Assembly (NCBI GenBank): GCA_938039675.1
Contig: CALHUI010000004.1
Coordinates: 107,129 to 171,128 of the forward strand
Origin: an uncultured Cytophagales bacterium
GTDB taxonomy: Bacteria > Bacteroidota > Bacteroidia > Cytophagales > Thermoflexibacteraceae
Direction: 5' to 3'
DNA: 64,000 bases
Below are positions 1 to 10,324 of this stretch, in pieces. The translations under genes were made by a program, and so were the position numbers. The notes beneath the pieces are model-generated. The model was not told the DNA's origin. It did no database searches and saw nothing but the letters and a program-made list of their open reading frames with translations. Position 1 is the stretch's first letter. The number at the start of each line of letters is the position of its first letter.

Positions 1-1338
1 TACTTGATGAATAAATTCAGCACGCCCGATGAAATTTTCGGCCCCGTGTCCATCAAAAAACTCAAAGACGAAGACCGCTACGAACGTCTGACCGACAACT
101 ATTTGCCCGGTGCCAATGTGGTTTTTCTGGATGAAATCTGGAAAGCGGGACCTTCCATCCAAAACGCACTGCTGACCGTACTCAACGAGCGCATCTACCG
201 CAACGGCGAAACCGACGTGAAAGTAAACGTGAAAGGTATCCTTGCTGCATCCAACGAGTTGCCGCCCGTTGGGGAAGGCTTGGAAGCCCTTTGGGACAGA
301 TTCCTGCTGCGCACCGTCATCGGCGAAATTCGCCAAAGCGGCAACTTTATCAGCATGATTCTCAGCACAGAAGATGTGTACAAAGACACCCTTGCCGAAG
401 AGGAAAAAATCACCGCCGAGGAATTTGAGCAATGGAACAAAGCCATAGAAACCGTTGCCGTTCCCGATGAAGTCGTAAACGTCATTCAGGTAATCCGACT
501 CAAATTGGAAGAATACGATGCCAAAAACGACCCGCCGTTCCGCATCTACGACCGCCGATGGAAAAAAATCGTCCGCCTGCTGCGCACGTCGGCATTTCTG
601 AACGGGCGCAACAAGGTGGATTTGATGGACTGCTTCCTGATTGCCTATTGCCTTTGGTCGCATCCCGAACAAATTGACGTGGCGTGGGAAATTGTTGCCG
701 AAACCATTCGCAAGCACGGCTACACGCTGGCGGTTAATTTGGCGGCACTGCGCAAGGAAATCAACCAATTTGAGGACGAGGTAAAAACCGAAACCAAAAT
801 CCCCAACACGGTTTTTTCAGAGGAACTCTACCTCATAGACCGCCAATATTTTGAGGTGTTGGGCATTGAAAACCACTTTGAGGGCAAATACATCAAAAGC
901 ATAGAGTTTGAAAAACTCAGCATAGACGAACCAACTACCATCGGCGTGTACGATGAGAACGAGAAACTGACCTACCGCGTCAAAGCCCGCAAAGGCAAGG
1001 GCGAGCATCAGGTAGAATTAACCTACAATTCGCAGGCGATTATTTTGCCACTAAAAACGCACAAGGTGGAAAAAACCACCTACCTGTATAAAAAACCGCA
1101 TCCGTTAGTAGAAAAATATTGGGACGAACACGCCGAGAAACTAAGTGCGTTCATTGCTGCCCAAAAAGAGCGAATGTACCGCGAAGCCCCCGCCGAACTG
1201 CGCCACAGCCGCGAGAATCTGTTTGTGGACAAGCGATTAGCCGAATTGGTGGAAGCCAACCACACCGAAACCCTCAACGCACTGAATGCGCTGGAATTGA
1301 GCGTAGAAAAAATCAGGCATTATTACAAGAATTTGTAG
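1..1338 (+). CDS. MoxR/RavA-type AAA+ ATPase, 5'-truncated by window edge
   Basis: The frame is open from base 1, so the N-terminus, including Walker A, lies outside the window. What remains starts in the AAA+ core. It shows the RavA-like run 'FSTPDEIFGP', a Walker B segment with 'FLDEIWKAG', sensor-like 'AASNELP' and an arginine-finger region 'LWDRFLLR'. About 250 residues of helical and beta extension follow, as expected of RavA. RavA-type MoxR ATPases act as chaperone-like remodelling motors, usually with a von Willebrand factor A partner. No such partner lies downstream here, so if present it is upstream. Family assignment is firm; the cellular role is inferred. Confidence 0.85.
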   Translation, partial: YLMNKFSTPDEIFGPVSIKKLKDEDRYERLTDNYLPGANVVFLDEIWKAGPSIQNALLTVLNERIYRNGETDVKVNVKGILAASNELPPVGEGLEALWDRFLLRTVIGEIRQSGNFISMILSTEDVYKDTLAEEEKITAEEFEQWNKAIETVAVPDEVVNVIQVIRLKLEEYDAKNDPPFRIYDRRWKKIVRLLRTSAFLNGRNKVDLMDCFLIAYCLWSHPEQIDVAWEIVAETIRKHGYTLAVNLAALRKEINQFEDEVKTETKIPNTVFSEELYLIDRQYFEVLGIENHFEGKYIKSIEFEKLSIDEPTTIGVYDENEKLTYRVKARKGKGEHQVELTYNSQAIILPLKTHKVEKTTYLYKKPHPLVEKYWDEHAEKLSAFIAAQKERMYREAPAELRHSRENLFVDKRLAELVEANHTETLNALNALELSVEKIRHYYKNL

Positions 1339-1880
1339 GACGTTGTAGGGCGCAGCTTTATTCCGAGCGGCAAAACGGCTCATCTCTTGCCGGAAATTGC
1401 CCGTTGAACGGTGTCGGCACGCTTTTGCCCGAAAGCAGGCAGCCCTGAACAGCGTGTGTGTGCAAATGCGAATTGAACGTATTGCCCGAATTGCTCATAT
1501 GGGCAATCGGCTGACTATCACATGTAAATCCTGCAACGGCTCTTTCCGTCAGCCATGCAAAAACAGCCAACATCAGCAGTCGGAAAAATAGGGTAGCCTT
1601 TGGCAAGGGTACGTAAAAGGCATTTTGTACGCTTTATACAGGCACGCAAAGGATGCAGTAGCGAAGGCGATAGGCAGTGCATAGCGCAAAAATCTCAACG
1701 CCCGACGTAAAAAACTTATAAAAATCACGCCCACGATACTGCTAAATTCAGCAACGCCTCAAAATTTGAGTGGCAGCGTTTAAGCAGCACACAAACAACA
1801 AGAGCAACAGGCACAAAAACCTGCCGGGTTACAACAATAGCGGCAGTTAGCAGGAACATAGGCTCCTCAAAAGAATCTGC
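1339..1880. other. Gene-free stretch after the ATPase
   Basis: About 540 bases with no frame I can support. The longest minus-strand frame here (stop near 1358) has only a TTG start and a weak signal-peptide-like beginning, and its remainder resembles nothing I know. An imperfect hairpin at about 1755-1783, built around a CTCAAA/TTTGAG core, is the only structure noticed. The stretch may be a decayed gene remnant. Confidence 0.5.
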
Positions 1881-2288
1881 TTATGGCACTACGTTCGCCC
1901 GAATCAACAGGCGTTCTATTTCATTTTTGGCATTGGACAAAACAGTAACAACTTTGTTTTGCGGCCCTATACGGTCGGCAGAGTTGAACTGCACAATAAT
2001 TGTCCCTTTTTCACCCGGAGGTATGGGCTGACGCGGCCAGTTAATCACCGTACAGCCACAGGTTACGCGTACATCCGCCAATATCAGCGGAGTGCTGCCG
2101 GTGTTGGTAAACTCAAACGGATGCATCACAATTTTACCTGCTTTCACATCCCCAAAGTTATGTTCGCGAACGGTGAAACTGATTTGAGCCGCTTTTTCGG
2201 CTGTTGCGGCAGCAGTAGTTTGCGAAGACTGCCCTACGGCAATCGCACTGAAAAACAACGCGACCAATAAATTTATGTACTTTTTCAT
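1881..2288 (-). CDS. DUF1573 domain secreted protein
   Basis: A 135-residue protein with an N-terminal signal peptide ('MKKYINLLVALFFSAIAVGQ'). It is followed by a single immunoglobulin-like DUF1573 domain carrying the family hallmarks 'HNFGDVKAG', 'FEFTNTGS' and 'CGCT' (around residue 88). DUF1573 proteins are very common exported proteins in Bacteroidota; their biochemical role is not established. It is transcribed divergently from the small helical-protein gene at 2353, with about 65 bases between them. Family call is confident, function open. Confidence 0.85.
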   Translation of the reverse strand: MKKYINLLVALFFSAIAVGQSSQTTAAATAEKAAQISFTVREHNFGDVKAGKIVMHPFEFTNTGSTPLILADVRVTCGCTVINWPRQPIPPGEKGTIIVQFNSADRIGPQNKVVTVLSNAKNEIERLLIRANVVP

Positions 2289-2352
2289 CTAATTTTAGGC
2301 AAAAGAATGCTGCCTATAAGGCAACAAATATCAGGCAAATAAAGTGCAAAAC

Positions 2353-2802
2353 ATGGATACCGATAATTACCTCACACGATTTTTCATTGATTATCAGGCA
2401 GTAAGCAAAACCAAGCTCAACCGCGAACAGTTCATTACACTGCTGACTTTTTTTCCGACCCTGCAGGTAGTGAGTGCTGATGAAAATATTGACGACGAGG
2501 AGTGGATTTTTGTGGAGCACATCGCCAAGGCAATGGCAGACACATTCTGCGAAGAATTGCCTGATTACGATGCCCGAATGCAACTCAAAGAGCACTTTTT
2601 TGCCGACCTGAAATTTCTGACAGAGCACATGCAGGCATGGAAAGAACCGTTCCTACAAACTCTTAAAAAGTATTTGCACGAACTGCCCGATATTGCCGAC
2701 AAAGTGTTAGATGTGCTTTACTTGTTTGCAGATGCCTCTGAAAGCACCTCAGAAGAGGAGAAACAGGTTATCAACAACATCCGCGAACAATTAGGCATTT
2801 GA
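2353..2802 (+). CDS. Small acidic helical protein, possibly TerB-like
   Basis: Predicted soluble, acidic and all-helical, about 149 residues. The segment 'VVSADENIDDEEW' resembles the acidic metal-binding turn of TerB/DUF533-type helical bundles ('ADG.IDEEE'). That is the only family hint, so this is a weak inference. An upstream in-frame GTG at 2344 exists; ATG 2353 is preferred. No signal peptide or membrane segment. The 3' end overlaps the convergent hydrolase gene by 12 bases. A TerB-like call would need a profile search or structure prediction. Confidence 0.65.
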   Translation: MDTDNYLTRFFIDYQAVSKTKLNREQFITLLTFFPTLQVVSADENIDDEEWIFVEHIAKAMADTFCEELPDYDARMQLKEHFFADLKFLTEHMQAWKEPFLQTLKKYLHELPDIADKVLDVLYLFADASESTSEEEKQVINNIREQLGI

Positions 2803-3573
2803 CGACGCGGCAAAGCGGATACCCTTGGCTTTTGCCTCTGCATAAATCGGTTCGCCCAAATGTCCTAAACCAGTTACATCGCTCATACAATCGGTCAGTA
2901 CAATCATTTTTTGAGCCAATGCAGGTGCGTAATCCATTGCCTGTTTCAGGCTGGTAGCCACACAGTGCGATTTTGCCTCACCGGCCAAATAAACATTGTC
3001 GTAGTTCATCAGCGCCTCAATCAGTGAAGTATTCAACTGCGTTTCCGGCCGGTCGGCTACGGGAATCTGCGCCTGAAAAATGCCAAAATGTTCCGTTAGC
3101 GGGTAAGTACCTTTTTCAACCGCGATGTATTGCTTGCCGCTGCGTGCCCATTGGCGAAGTGCCTCCATTAGCATATCGTCTATTGCACCGCCTTTGGAAT
3201 GCATCAAACAGTGTTCAGGCCAAATAAAGTGCGGAAATTGCCCTTGCGCTTCCAAATCCGCCAAATATTGCGTTGCCTTTTCAGCTTCAAACCGCGGTAT
3301 CCAACGCCCTTCTTTTACTTCGGCAAGAGTAATTTGCGTAAAAGGCGGCGGCGGATTGCCCTGACTGTCGCGCCAGAAATTCGGATGCGAAATATCATTG
3401 ACAGGGTGGCTGTCTATGGTTACAAAAATCTGCGCCAACTCGTCGCCTTTTCGGGTTATAAACTGACTTAGCCTTTGCATATCCTCTACCGCACCAGGTA
3501 CAAACAGCGCACCTTGTGGGTTGCAAAAATCGTATTGCGGGTCAATAATCAGCAAGGCATTTTTTGCTTTCAT
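2791..3573 (-). CDS. Isochorismatase-fold cysteine hydrolase (nicotinamidase-like)
   Basis: A 260-residue cytoplasmic hydrolase with the isochorismatase/nicotinamidase fold. The catalytic triad is visible as Asp11 ('IIDPQYDF'), Lys154 ('VEKGTYP') and Cys204 ('KSHCVATS'). Metal-ligand candidates Asp54 and His56 lie in 'TIDSHP'. PncA-type enzymes deamidate nicotinamide to nicotinate. This protein is longer than typical PncA (about 200-215 residues), with extra sequence around 'RDSQGNPPPPF' and before the Lys. The exact amide substrate is therefore uncertain. It converges on the small helical-protein gene and lies downstream of murA on the same strand with about 50 bases between. Confidence 0.8.
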   Translation of the reverse strand: MKAKNALLIIDPQYDFCNPQGALFVPGAVEDMQRLSQFITRKGDELAQIFVTIDSHPVNDISHPNFWRDSQGNPPPPFTQITLAEVKEGRWIPRFEAEKATQYLADLEAQGQFPHFIWPEHCLMHSKGGAIDDMLMEALRQWARSGKQYIAVEKGTYPLTEHFGIFQAQIPVADRPETQLNTSLIEALMNYDNVYLAGEAKSHCVATSLKQAMDYAPALAQKMIVLTDCMSDVTGLGHLGEPIYAEAKAKGIRFAASSNA

Positions 3574-3624
3574 GGCTCTAACAAATTAGTGTTTACAACA
3601 CATAACGTATTTTTTACACTAAGG

Positions 3625-4944
<1,320 letters not shown>

Positions 4945-5106
4945 GTATAATGATTCTGTTTTTTGTCAAAATCGTTTCGCAAAATCCACATGATGTGTGC
5001 CTCGGATATGCTTGCGAATAAGCATTAAATATAGCGCACAATGGGCGGCAAAAATAGGGATATGTTACGATGAATTTGCGTAAATTTAAAGTAAAAACCA
5101 CGTGAT

Positions 5107-6441
5107 ATGAAAACCATTTGCCTATTGCTTTTCATGCTTATTCTATACCCTTTGGGAACATTTGCACAAATATTTTCAAAAAAAGCGGACGCAAGAATCA
5201 GCCTGCAATCGAATATAACTTTTCAAACCATTGAAAATCTCAGCGGCAATTATTGTCAGGCAAATTATACCGACAAAGCAGAAGATGCCGTCGGTAAATT
5301 TATGCTCAACCGCCTGCAACCTACTAACATTCGCTTTGCTATTCCTATCAAGCATTGGGAACCGCAAAACGATAACCAATCTGCCACAGAAGTTTATTGG
5401 CCGGGCTTTAAAGATGTCGGCGTTACCGAGTCGCTGTTTCGGATGCTCAAAGCCATGAAAAATCAGCACGGCGTAAAAACTTTTACCGGCAGCATCTGGG
5501 ACTTACCCAACTGGATGGTGACAAACCCCCAAGAAAAAGAAAAGCGAACCATCAAGCCGGAGATGTATGCAGAAGTAGCCGAAAGCATCGGCACATTTCT
5601 TCGCCATGCCAAAGGCAAATACGGCGTTGAAATCAACTACATTTCTTTCAACGAAGCAGACGGCGGCTATCAGGTGCTGCTTTCCGCACAAGAAATGATT
5701 GCTTTCATTAAAGTAGCCGTGCCTATCATCGAGAAAATGGGGATATCGGTCAAATTTCTGACAGGAGACGTACACAAAACCGATGCAACCATACCTTACG
5801 TAAGTGAATTGCTGGCAGATGAAAGTATCCGAAAGCATTTAGGGCCAATTTCCTTTCACAGTTGGTGGTCAGACACACTTCCTGATACAGAATTTGAAAA
5901 AATTGCTGCTTTGGGCAAACAACACAACCTGCCCGTATGGTGCACCGAGCTTGGCTACGATGCCTTTCTTTGGAAAACACCAACAGCACATTCTACTTGG
6001 CTCAACGCATGGGAAATTGCCAAAATCTACCACCGCGTATTGCGATACAGCGGGGCTACAGTTACGCAGTACTGGACGTTTCAGAACAATTTCCCCATGG
6101 TTTCCGAAGATACCCTCACCACATATCCTATTTTTCAATACACCGAACGCTTAGTCAAACAATTCAAACCCGGCACGGTCATTATTGATGCCACAACCAA
6201 CGACCCCGGCCTTTGGGTACTGGCCGGAAAAGATGCAAAAGGCAAACTCATGATGCAGGTGCTCAACGTTTCCGAATGGCATAAAGATGTGGAAATAGAC
6301 AATTGGAAAGCCAAAGAAGCCAATGCAACACTGTCCTCGGCCGCAGCATCATCTTTTGACACCCAGATTATTAAAGTAAAGTCAGATAAGTTTAAGATTA
6401 ATCTGCCGCCTCGGAGCATTACTTTTCTGGCCATGCCCTAA
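5107..6441 (+). CDS. Secreted clan-A glycoside hydrolase, GH30-like
   Basis: A 444-residue exported protein with signal peptide ending near residue 20 ('GTFA|Q'). A TIM-barrel catalytic domain is followed by a C-terminal beta domain ('LWVLAGKDAKGKL...', 'LPPRSITFLAMP') typical of GH30. The proposed acid/base is Glu183 in 'SFNEADGG' and the proposed nucleophile is Glu281 in 'WCTELGYD', consistent with clan GH-A retaining enzymes. The substrate (glucoside, xylan or other) cannot be read from sequence. No PUL-type neighbours (SusC/SusD, sensor) are present; it sits between divergent murA and a thiolase gene. Fold assignment good, family number less certain. Confidence 0.7.
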   Translation: MKTICLLLFMLILYPLGTFAQIFSKKADARISLQSNITFQTIENLSGNYCQANYTDKAEDAVGKFMLNRLQPTNIRFAIPIKHWEPQNDNQSATEVYWPGFKDVGVTESLFRMLKAMKNQHGVKTFTGSIWDLPNWMVTNPQEKEKRTIKPEMYAEVAESIGTFLRHAKGKYGVEINYISFNEADGGYQVLLSAQEMIAFIKVAVPIIEKMGISVKFLTGDVHKTDATIPYVSELLADESIRKHLGPISFHSWWSDTLPDTEFEKIAALGKQHNLPVWCTELGYDAFLWKTPTAHSTWLNAWEIAKIYHRVLRYSGATVTQYWTFQNNFPMVSEDTLTTYPIFQYTERLVKQFKPGTVIIDATTNDPGLWVLAGKDAKGKLMMQVLNVSEWHKDVEIDNWKAKEANATLSSAAASSFDTQIIKVKSDKFKINLPPRSITFLAMP

Positions 6442-6478
6442 AAAATACTCGGCTTGCATAATATTTTTCGTCAAATCC

Positions 6479-6509
6479 TTTGCAGGATAGGTGCATATCA
6501 TTAGATTTG
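6479..6509 (+). promoter_or_regulatory. Bacteroidota-type promoter of the thiolase gene
   Basis: TTTG at 6479-6482, 19-base spacer, TAGATTTG at 6502-6509. This is an exact match to the -33 TTTG / -7 TAnnTTTG consensus of the primary sigma factor in Bacteroidota. The thiolase ATG follows 37 bases downstream. Confidence 0.75.
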
Positions 6510-6546
6510 CATAAACACCTAATTCAGACACCTCAAACCGGTAATT

Positions 6547-7722
6547 ATGGACGCATATATCGTAGCAGGCTATCGTACAGCCGTAGGAAAAGCAAGCCGT
6601 GGCGGTTTTCGTTTCACTCGCCCCGATGATTTGGCAGCCGATGTAATCAAACATCTGGTAGCTTCCGTGCCCAATTTTGATGCTTCGCGCATAGATGACC
6701 TTATTGTGGGCAATGCCGTTCCCGAAGCAGAGCAAGGTATGCAAATGGCACGTATGATTTCGCTGCTATCTCTGCCTATCAATGTACCGGGCGTTACCAT
6801 CAACCGCTACTGTGGCTCGGGCGTTGAAGCCATTGCTATGGCAACGGCTAAAATCAAGGCCAGTCATGCGGACTGCATCATTGCCGGCGGTACAGAATCC
6901 ATGTCATTAGTACCTACTACAGGCTGGAAAACCGCCCTTAACTGGAAAATTGCAGAAAAACACCCCGAATATTACTTAGGAATGGGTTTGACAGCCGAGC
7001 AAGTAGCGCACGACTTCAAAATTACTCGCGAAAAAGCTGATGAATTCTCGTACTACTCTCACCAGAAAGCCATTGCAGCCATTCAGGCAGGTAAATTTAA
7101 AGATGAAATTGTACCTGTAACCGTAGTTGAAAACTACATAGACGAAAGTGGCAAGAAAAAGCAGCGTCAGTTCGTGGTAGATACCGACGAAGGGCCTCGC
7201 GCCGATACTTCTCTGGAAGCACTGGCCAAACTGAAACCTGCTTTTGCCATGGGCGGCCAAGTAACCGCAGGCAACTCCTCGCAAACTTCCGACGGTGCCG
7301 CTTTTGTAATGGTGATGTCGGAGCGCATGGTAAATGAGTTAGGACTAAAACCCATTGCCCGAATGATTGCCTATGCAGCAGAGGGTGTAAACCCGCGCAT
7401 TATGGGTATCGGCCCTGTGGCGGCAGTACCTAAGGCACTTAAGCAGGCAGGCTTAAAACTGAATGATATTCAATTAATTGAATTGAATGAGGCCTTCGCC
7501 GCACAAGCATTGGCGGTTATGCAAGAGTTGGATATGAACCCTGACATTACGAACGTAAACGGTGGCGCTGTGGCATTAGGCCATCCGCTGGGTTGCACAG
7601 GTACGAAGTTATCCATCCAACTGTTCAACGAAATGCGTCGCCGCAACCTGAAATACGGTATGGTAACGGCCTGCGTAGGCGGTGGACAAGGCGTAGCCGG
7701 CATCTACGAGCTGTTGAACTAA
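6547..7722 (+). CDS. fadA: Acetyl-CoA acyltransferase (thiolase)
   Basis: A 391-residue thiolase, standard length. The acyl-accepting Cys89 lies in 'NRYCGSGVEA', the His of 'GHPLG' at 346, and the proton-donating Cys376 in 'ACVGGGQG'. It would act in beta-oxidation (3-ketoacyl-CoA thiolase) or, less likely, as an acetoacetyl-CoA thiolase. A FadB-like partner is not in the window, and an acyl-CoA ligase lies far away at 58.7 kb. The gene looks monocistronic: it has its own promoter at 6479-6509 and a hairpin terminator at 7745. The symbol is a best guess between thiolase classes. Confidence 0.88.
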   Translation: MDAYIVAGYRTAVGKASRGGFRFTRPDDLAADVIKHLVASVPNFDASRIDDLIVGNAVPEAEQGMQMARMISLLSLPINVPGVTINRYCGSGVEAIAMATAKIKASHADCIIAGGTESMSLVPTTGWKTALNWKIAEKHPEYYLGMGLTAEQVAHDFKITREKADEFSYYSHQKAIAAIQAGKFKDEIVPVTVVENYIDESGKKKQRQFVVDTDEGPRADTSLEALAKLKPAFAMGGQVTAGNSSQTSDGAAFVMVMSERMVNELGLKPIARMIAYAAEGVNPRIMGIGPVAAVPKALKQAGLKLNDIQLIELNEAFAAQALAVMQELDMNPDITNVNGGAVALGHPLGCTGTKLSIQLFNEMRRRNLKYGMVTACVGGGQGVAGIYELLN

Positions 7723-7744
7723 CCGAAAATTAGTATTGTTAATG

Positions 7745-7777
7745 CCCCCTGTACCCAAAATCGTGCAGGGGTTTTTC
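7745..7777 (+). terminator. Intrinsic terminator after the thiolase gene
   Basis: Inverted repeat CCCCTGTAC / GTGCAGGGG (one G-T wobble) with a short loop, followed immediately by five T. It sits 22 bases past the thiolase stop. Confidence 0.75.
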
Positions 7778-7883
7778 ATTATTGTGCATCATTAGCGCTT
7801 TCCCCCCGAAGCAATGTGCATTGCCTTTGCGTAAAACCTCACAGAAATACTAAACCGCGATGCTTTTTAATCGGCTTACTTTG

Positions 7884-8480
7884 CTACTTCAATCGGTCGG
7901 CTACTTTGGGATTCCAGCGCAAAGTATTGATAATGTGCACCATATCTTGCGTAGTATAGCGAATCAGGGGTGCAAGCGAATCATTTTTCTGTGAGGTAGG
8001 AAAATAGAGCGATGTTCGGAAAAAATGCTTCACCGAATCGGTTACGTAAAACTGGAAGGTAGTAGGCACATCCCCTTCTAACTGATACATCACCGCAGTC
8101 ATGCCGTTAGGTGTTTTGGTGATGATTTCCTCAATAGATTCTGCGCGGATATTGTGCTTTTGCGCCAATTTATAACAATCGTTTACGTAGTCGCGCAGGT
8201 CTTTAGGGCTGCGGATGCGCTTATAGGACACATCAATATTGGCAGTGAACTCAGGGTAATATAACTCCATCCAGTAGCGCTCTGCCACAAAAGATGTGTC
8301 GTTCATCAGTTTTGCATGCGTAGAATACTCAAATATATACGGCAGCGAATCGGGCGTAAGCACATACTGATGCGGAGGCAGCTCAATATGGTGGTATCCC
8401 TTAGGTTTTGGTTTAAAGTCCTGTTCAGACCGGCAGGCAACCATGGCAAGCAGCCCGCTAATCATGTACAGCAGGCGCAT
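7884..8480 (-). CDS. gldD: Gliding motility lipoprotein GldD
   Basis: A lipoprotein of about 198 residues. The chosen start at 8480 gives the signal 'MRLLYMISGLLAMVAC', a clean lipobox; a start at 8504 would add eight residues. Following the Cys are GldD hallmarks: a Lys/Pro-rich 'KPKGYHHIELPPHQY', 'FEYSTHAKL' and 'YWMELYYPEFTANIDVSYKRI'. GldD is required for gliding and/or type IX secretion in Flavobacterium, although its precise role is unclear. The gene overlaps the 3' end of gldE by 23 bases, suggesting translational coupling, and the mutY-ssb-gldE-gldD order is the conserved Bacteroidota arrangement. Confidence 0.9.
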   Translation of the reverse strand: MRLLYMISGLLAMVACRSEQDFKPKPKGYHHIELPPHQYVLTPDSLPYIFEYSTHAKLMNDTSFVAERYWMELYYPEFTANIDVSYKRIRSPKDLRDYVNDCYKLAQKHNIRAESIEEIITKTPNGMTAVMYQLEGDVPTTFQFYVTDSVKHFFRTSLYFPTSQKNDSLAPLIRYTTQDMVHIINTLRWNPKVADRLK

Positions 8481-9807
8481 CTTTCCTGATAAATACCCTG
8501 ACATTTTTTATGCGTTTTTTATCCACGGACATAACCGTGAAAATGAAATTTTTAAACCTTTTCTTTTCCCCTACGCGCGGCATACGGGCAAACAACTCGA
8601 GCAGCAAACCACCCAGCGATTCACTATCGCCCCTCACCTCATCAAAAATATCAGCATCCACATCTAAAATGCGGCAAAAGTCTATCAGCAAGGTTTTTCC
8701 TTCAAAAAAGTAAGTGTTTTCATCTACCCGCTTGTAACTAACATCGCGTGTATCAAACTCATCGTTGATATCTCCAACAATTTCCTCTATAATGTCTTCT
8801 AGGGTAATCAGCCCGGCCGTACCTCCGTACTCATCTACCACAATCGCCATATGTACGCGCTTTGCCTGAAAGTCTTTCATCAGTTGGTCTATCCGTTTAT
8901 TTTCAGGTACAAAAAAGACTTCACGCCTGATAAGTTGCTGCCACTCAAAGTCATCGGATTGTTCCAAATGCGGGAGAATGTCTTTCACATAAAGAATTCC
9001 TTCAATTTTATCAATTGTTTCCCGATAAACAGGTAAACGGGAGTAATCCATTTCGTTCACATAGGCCAAAAGTTCATAAAAGCGCCATTCTATGTCGGCT
9101 GCGCAGATATCCATACGCATCTGCATGATTTTGCGCACGGTGATGGTGCTGAAATTAACTATGCTTCTCAGAATTTCTTTCTGGTCATCGCTAGTTTTTT
9201 CAGACGTGGTGGTGATTTCTAATGCCTGATTCAACTCCTCGATAGACACGTTGTAGCCTTTCTTTTGCATACAACTTTCTACCAAGCGGCTCATCTGTAA
9301 CAGCAGAAAAGCAACAGGATGAAGAATTTTGCTGAGCCATAGAATGGGAGTAGCTGTTAGTCGGGCAAAACTAAGCGCCCGCTGGTTGGAATAAACCTTA
9401 GGAATTACTTCACCGAAAAAAACAATCATGAAAGTTATTACCAGCGTAAGAACAGACATGGCAAGTGTTGCCTGCGAGCTGTTCTTCCCGATAATATCTA
9501 TCACCATATAGGTAGAAAGCGTAACGATGCTGATGTTTACTAAATTGTTCAATATCAGCACCGTAGCCAGCAGCTTGCGCGGGTCGCTGACCAACAGGGC
9601 AATATCGCGCTCGGTTTGCGAACTGCTATAGCGGCACTGGGCAAGTTGCTGGGGTTTCAGTGAAAAGAAAGCTACTTCCGAACCGGATATCAATGCAGAA
9701 CAAAGTAACAGAAGACATAATATAATGCCTTCTACCGAATACATAAGCCAAATAGAACTGATGACAGTTGGTGGCATTTGCCTAAATAAGTCGGGAATTG
9801 CTTCCAA
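8458..9807 (-). CDS. gldE: GldE, CNNM/CBS/CorC-domain membrane protein
   Basis: A 449-residue inner-membrane protein. An N-terminal DUF21/CNNM transmembrane domain (about residues 20-190, with 'LISGSEVAFFSL') precedes a CBS pair (about 205-330, 'EDIIEEIVGDINDEFD' at its end) and a CorC/HlyC domain at the C-terminus ('RVGEKKRFKNFIFTVMSVD'). It resembles CorC/HlyC-type ion transport proteins; GldE is linked genetically to GldD in Flavobacterium gliding. Start: a TTG at 9807 gives an N-terminus like that of homologues; ATG 9777 is the alternative. In operon with ssb upstream and gldD overlapping downstream. Confidence 0.9.
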   Translation of the reverse strand: MEAIPDLFRQMPPTVISSIWLMYSVEGIILCLLLLCSALISGSEVAFFSLKPQQLAQCRYSSSQTERDIALLVSDPRKLLATVLILNNLVNISIVTLSTYMVIDIIGKNSSQATLAMSVLTLVITFMIVFFGEVIPKVYSNQRALSFARLTATPILWLSKILHPVAFLLLQMSRLVESCMQKKGYNVSIEELNQALEITTTSEKTSDDQKEILRSIVNFSTITVRKIMQMRMDICAADIEWRFYELLAYVNEMDYSRLPVYRETIDKIEGILYVKDILPHLEQSDDFEWQQLIRREVFFVPENKRIDQLMKDFQAKRVHMAIVVDEYGGTAGLITLEDIIEEIVGDINDEFDTRDVSYKRVDENTYFFEGKTLLIDFCRILDVDADIFDEVRGDSESLGGLLLELFARMPRVGEKKRFKNFIFTVMSVDKKRIKNVRVFIRKDAPAVHD

Positions 9808-9831
9808 AACGGATGGGCCGGTTTGAAAACA

Positions 9832-10302
9832 TTAAAAAGGCAGTTCGTCTTCGCCGGATGATTCTTGTACCATAGGTGGAGTTGGTTTAGTGCTTCTTTG
9901 GCTTCCTGTGGTGCGGTTCTGATAAGCAGGCGGCTCTTCGGGCATTGGGATTGCCTCGCGGCCACCTCCACCCAACTCGCTGCGGCTGGTCAGAATCTGC
10001 ATGTTGTTACCTACAATCTCCGTGATATATTTTTTTACCCCGTCTTGTTCATATTCACGGGTTATAATTTTTCCTTCAATATATACCTTCATTCCTTTTT
10101 TCAGATATTTCTCTGCCACCTCGGCCAAACCGCGCCACAAAACAATATTGTGCCACTCGGTTTTTTCTATGCGCTCGCCGCTTTCGTCTTTGTAGGACTC
10201 AGAAGTTGCTAAGGAAAAAGTAGCTACCGGTATCCCATTGGCGGTATGCCTGACAACAGGGTCTTTACCTAAGTTGCCCACAAGAATAGCTTTATTGACC
10301 AT
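9832..10302 (-). CDS. ssb: Single-stranded DNA-binding protein
   Basis: A 156-residue SSB. The OB-fold covers about residues 1-108 ('[18 protein letters not shown]', '[21 protein letters not shown]'). A flexible Gly/Pro/Ser/Thr linker follows, then the acidic protein-interaction tip 'GEDELPF'. The open frame extends 38 codons upstream, but those residues are unlike SSB and the canonical start is ATG 10302. The protein coats ssDNA in replication and repair. Same-strand neighbours mutY (22 bases upstream) and gldE make this a conserved Bacteroidota operon. Confidence 0.95.
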   Translation of the reverse strand: MVNKAILVGNLGKDPVVRHTANGIPVATFSLATSESYKDESGERIEKTEWHNIVLWRGLAEVAEKYLKKGMKVYIEGKIITREYEQDGVKKYITEIVGNNMQILTSRSELGGGGREAIPMPEEPPAYQNRTTGSQRSTKPTPPMVQESSGEDELPF

Positions 10303-10324
10303 GATTCTTTTTTGGATAAATTTA

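Noticed and set aside
1358..1606. Minus-strand frame with a weak signal-peptide-like start
   Set aside because: Only a TTG start, no recognisable mature part and no supporting neighbours; treated as spacer.
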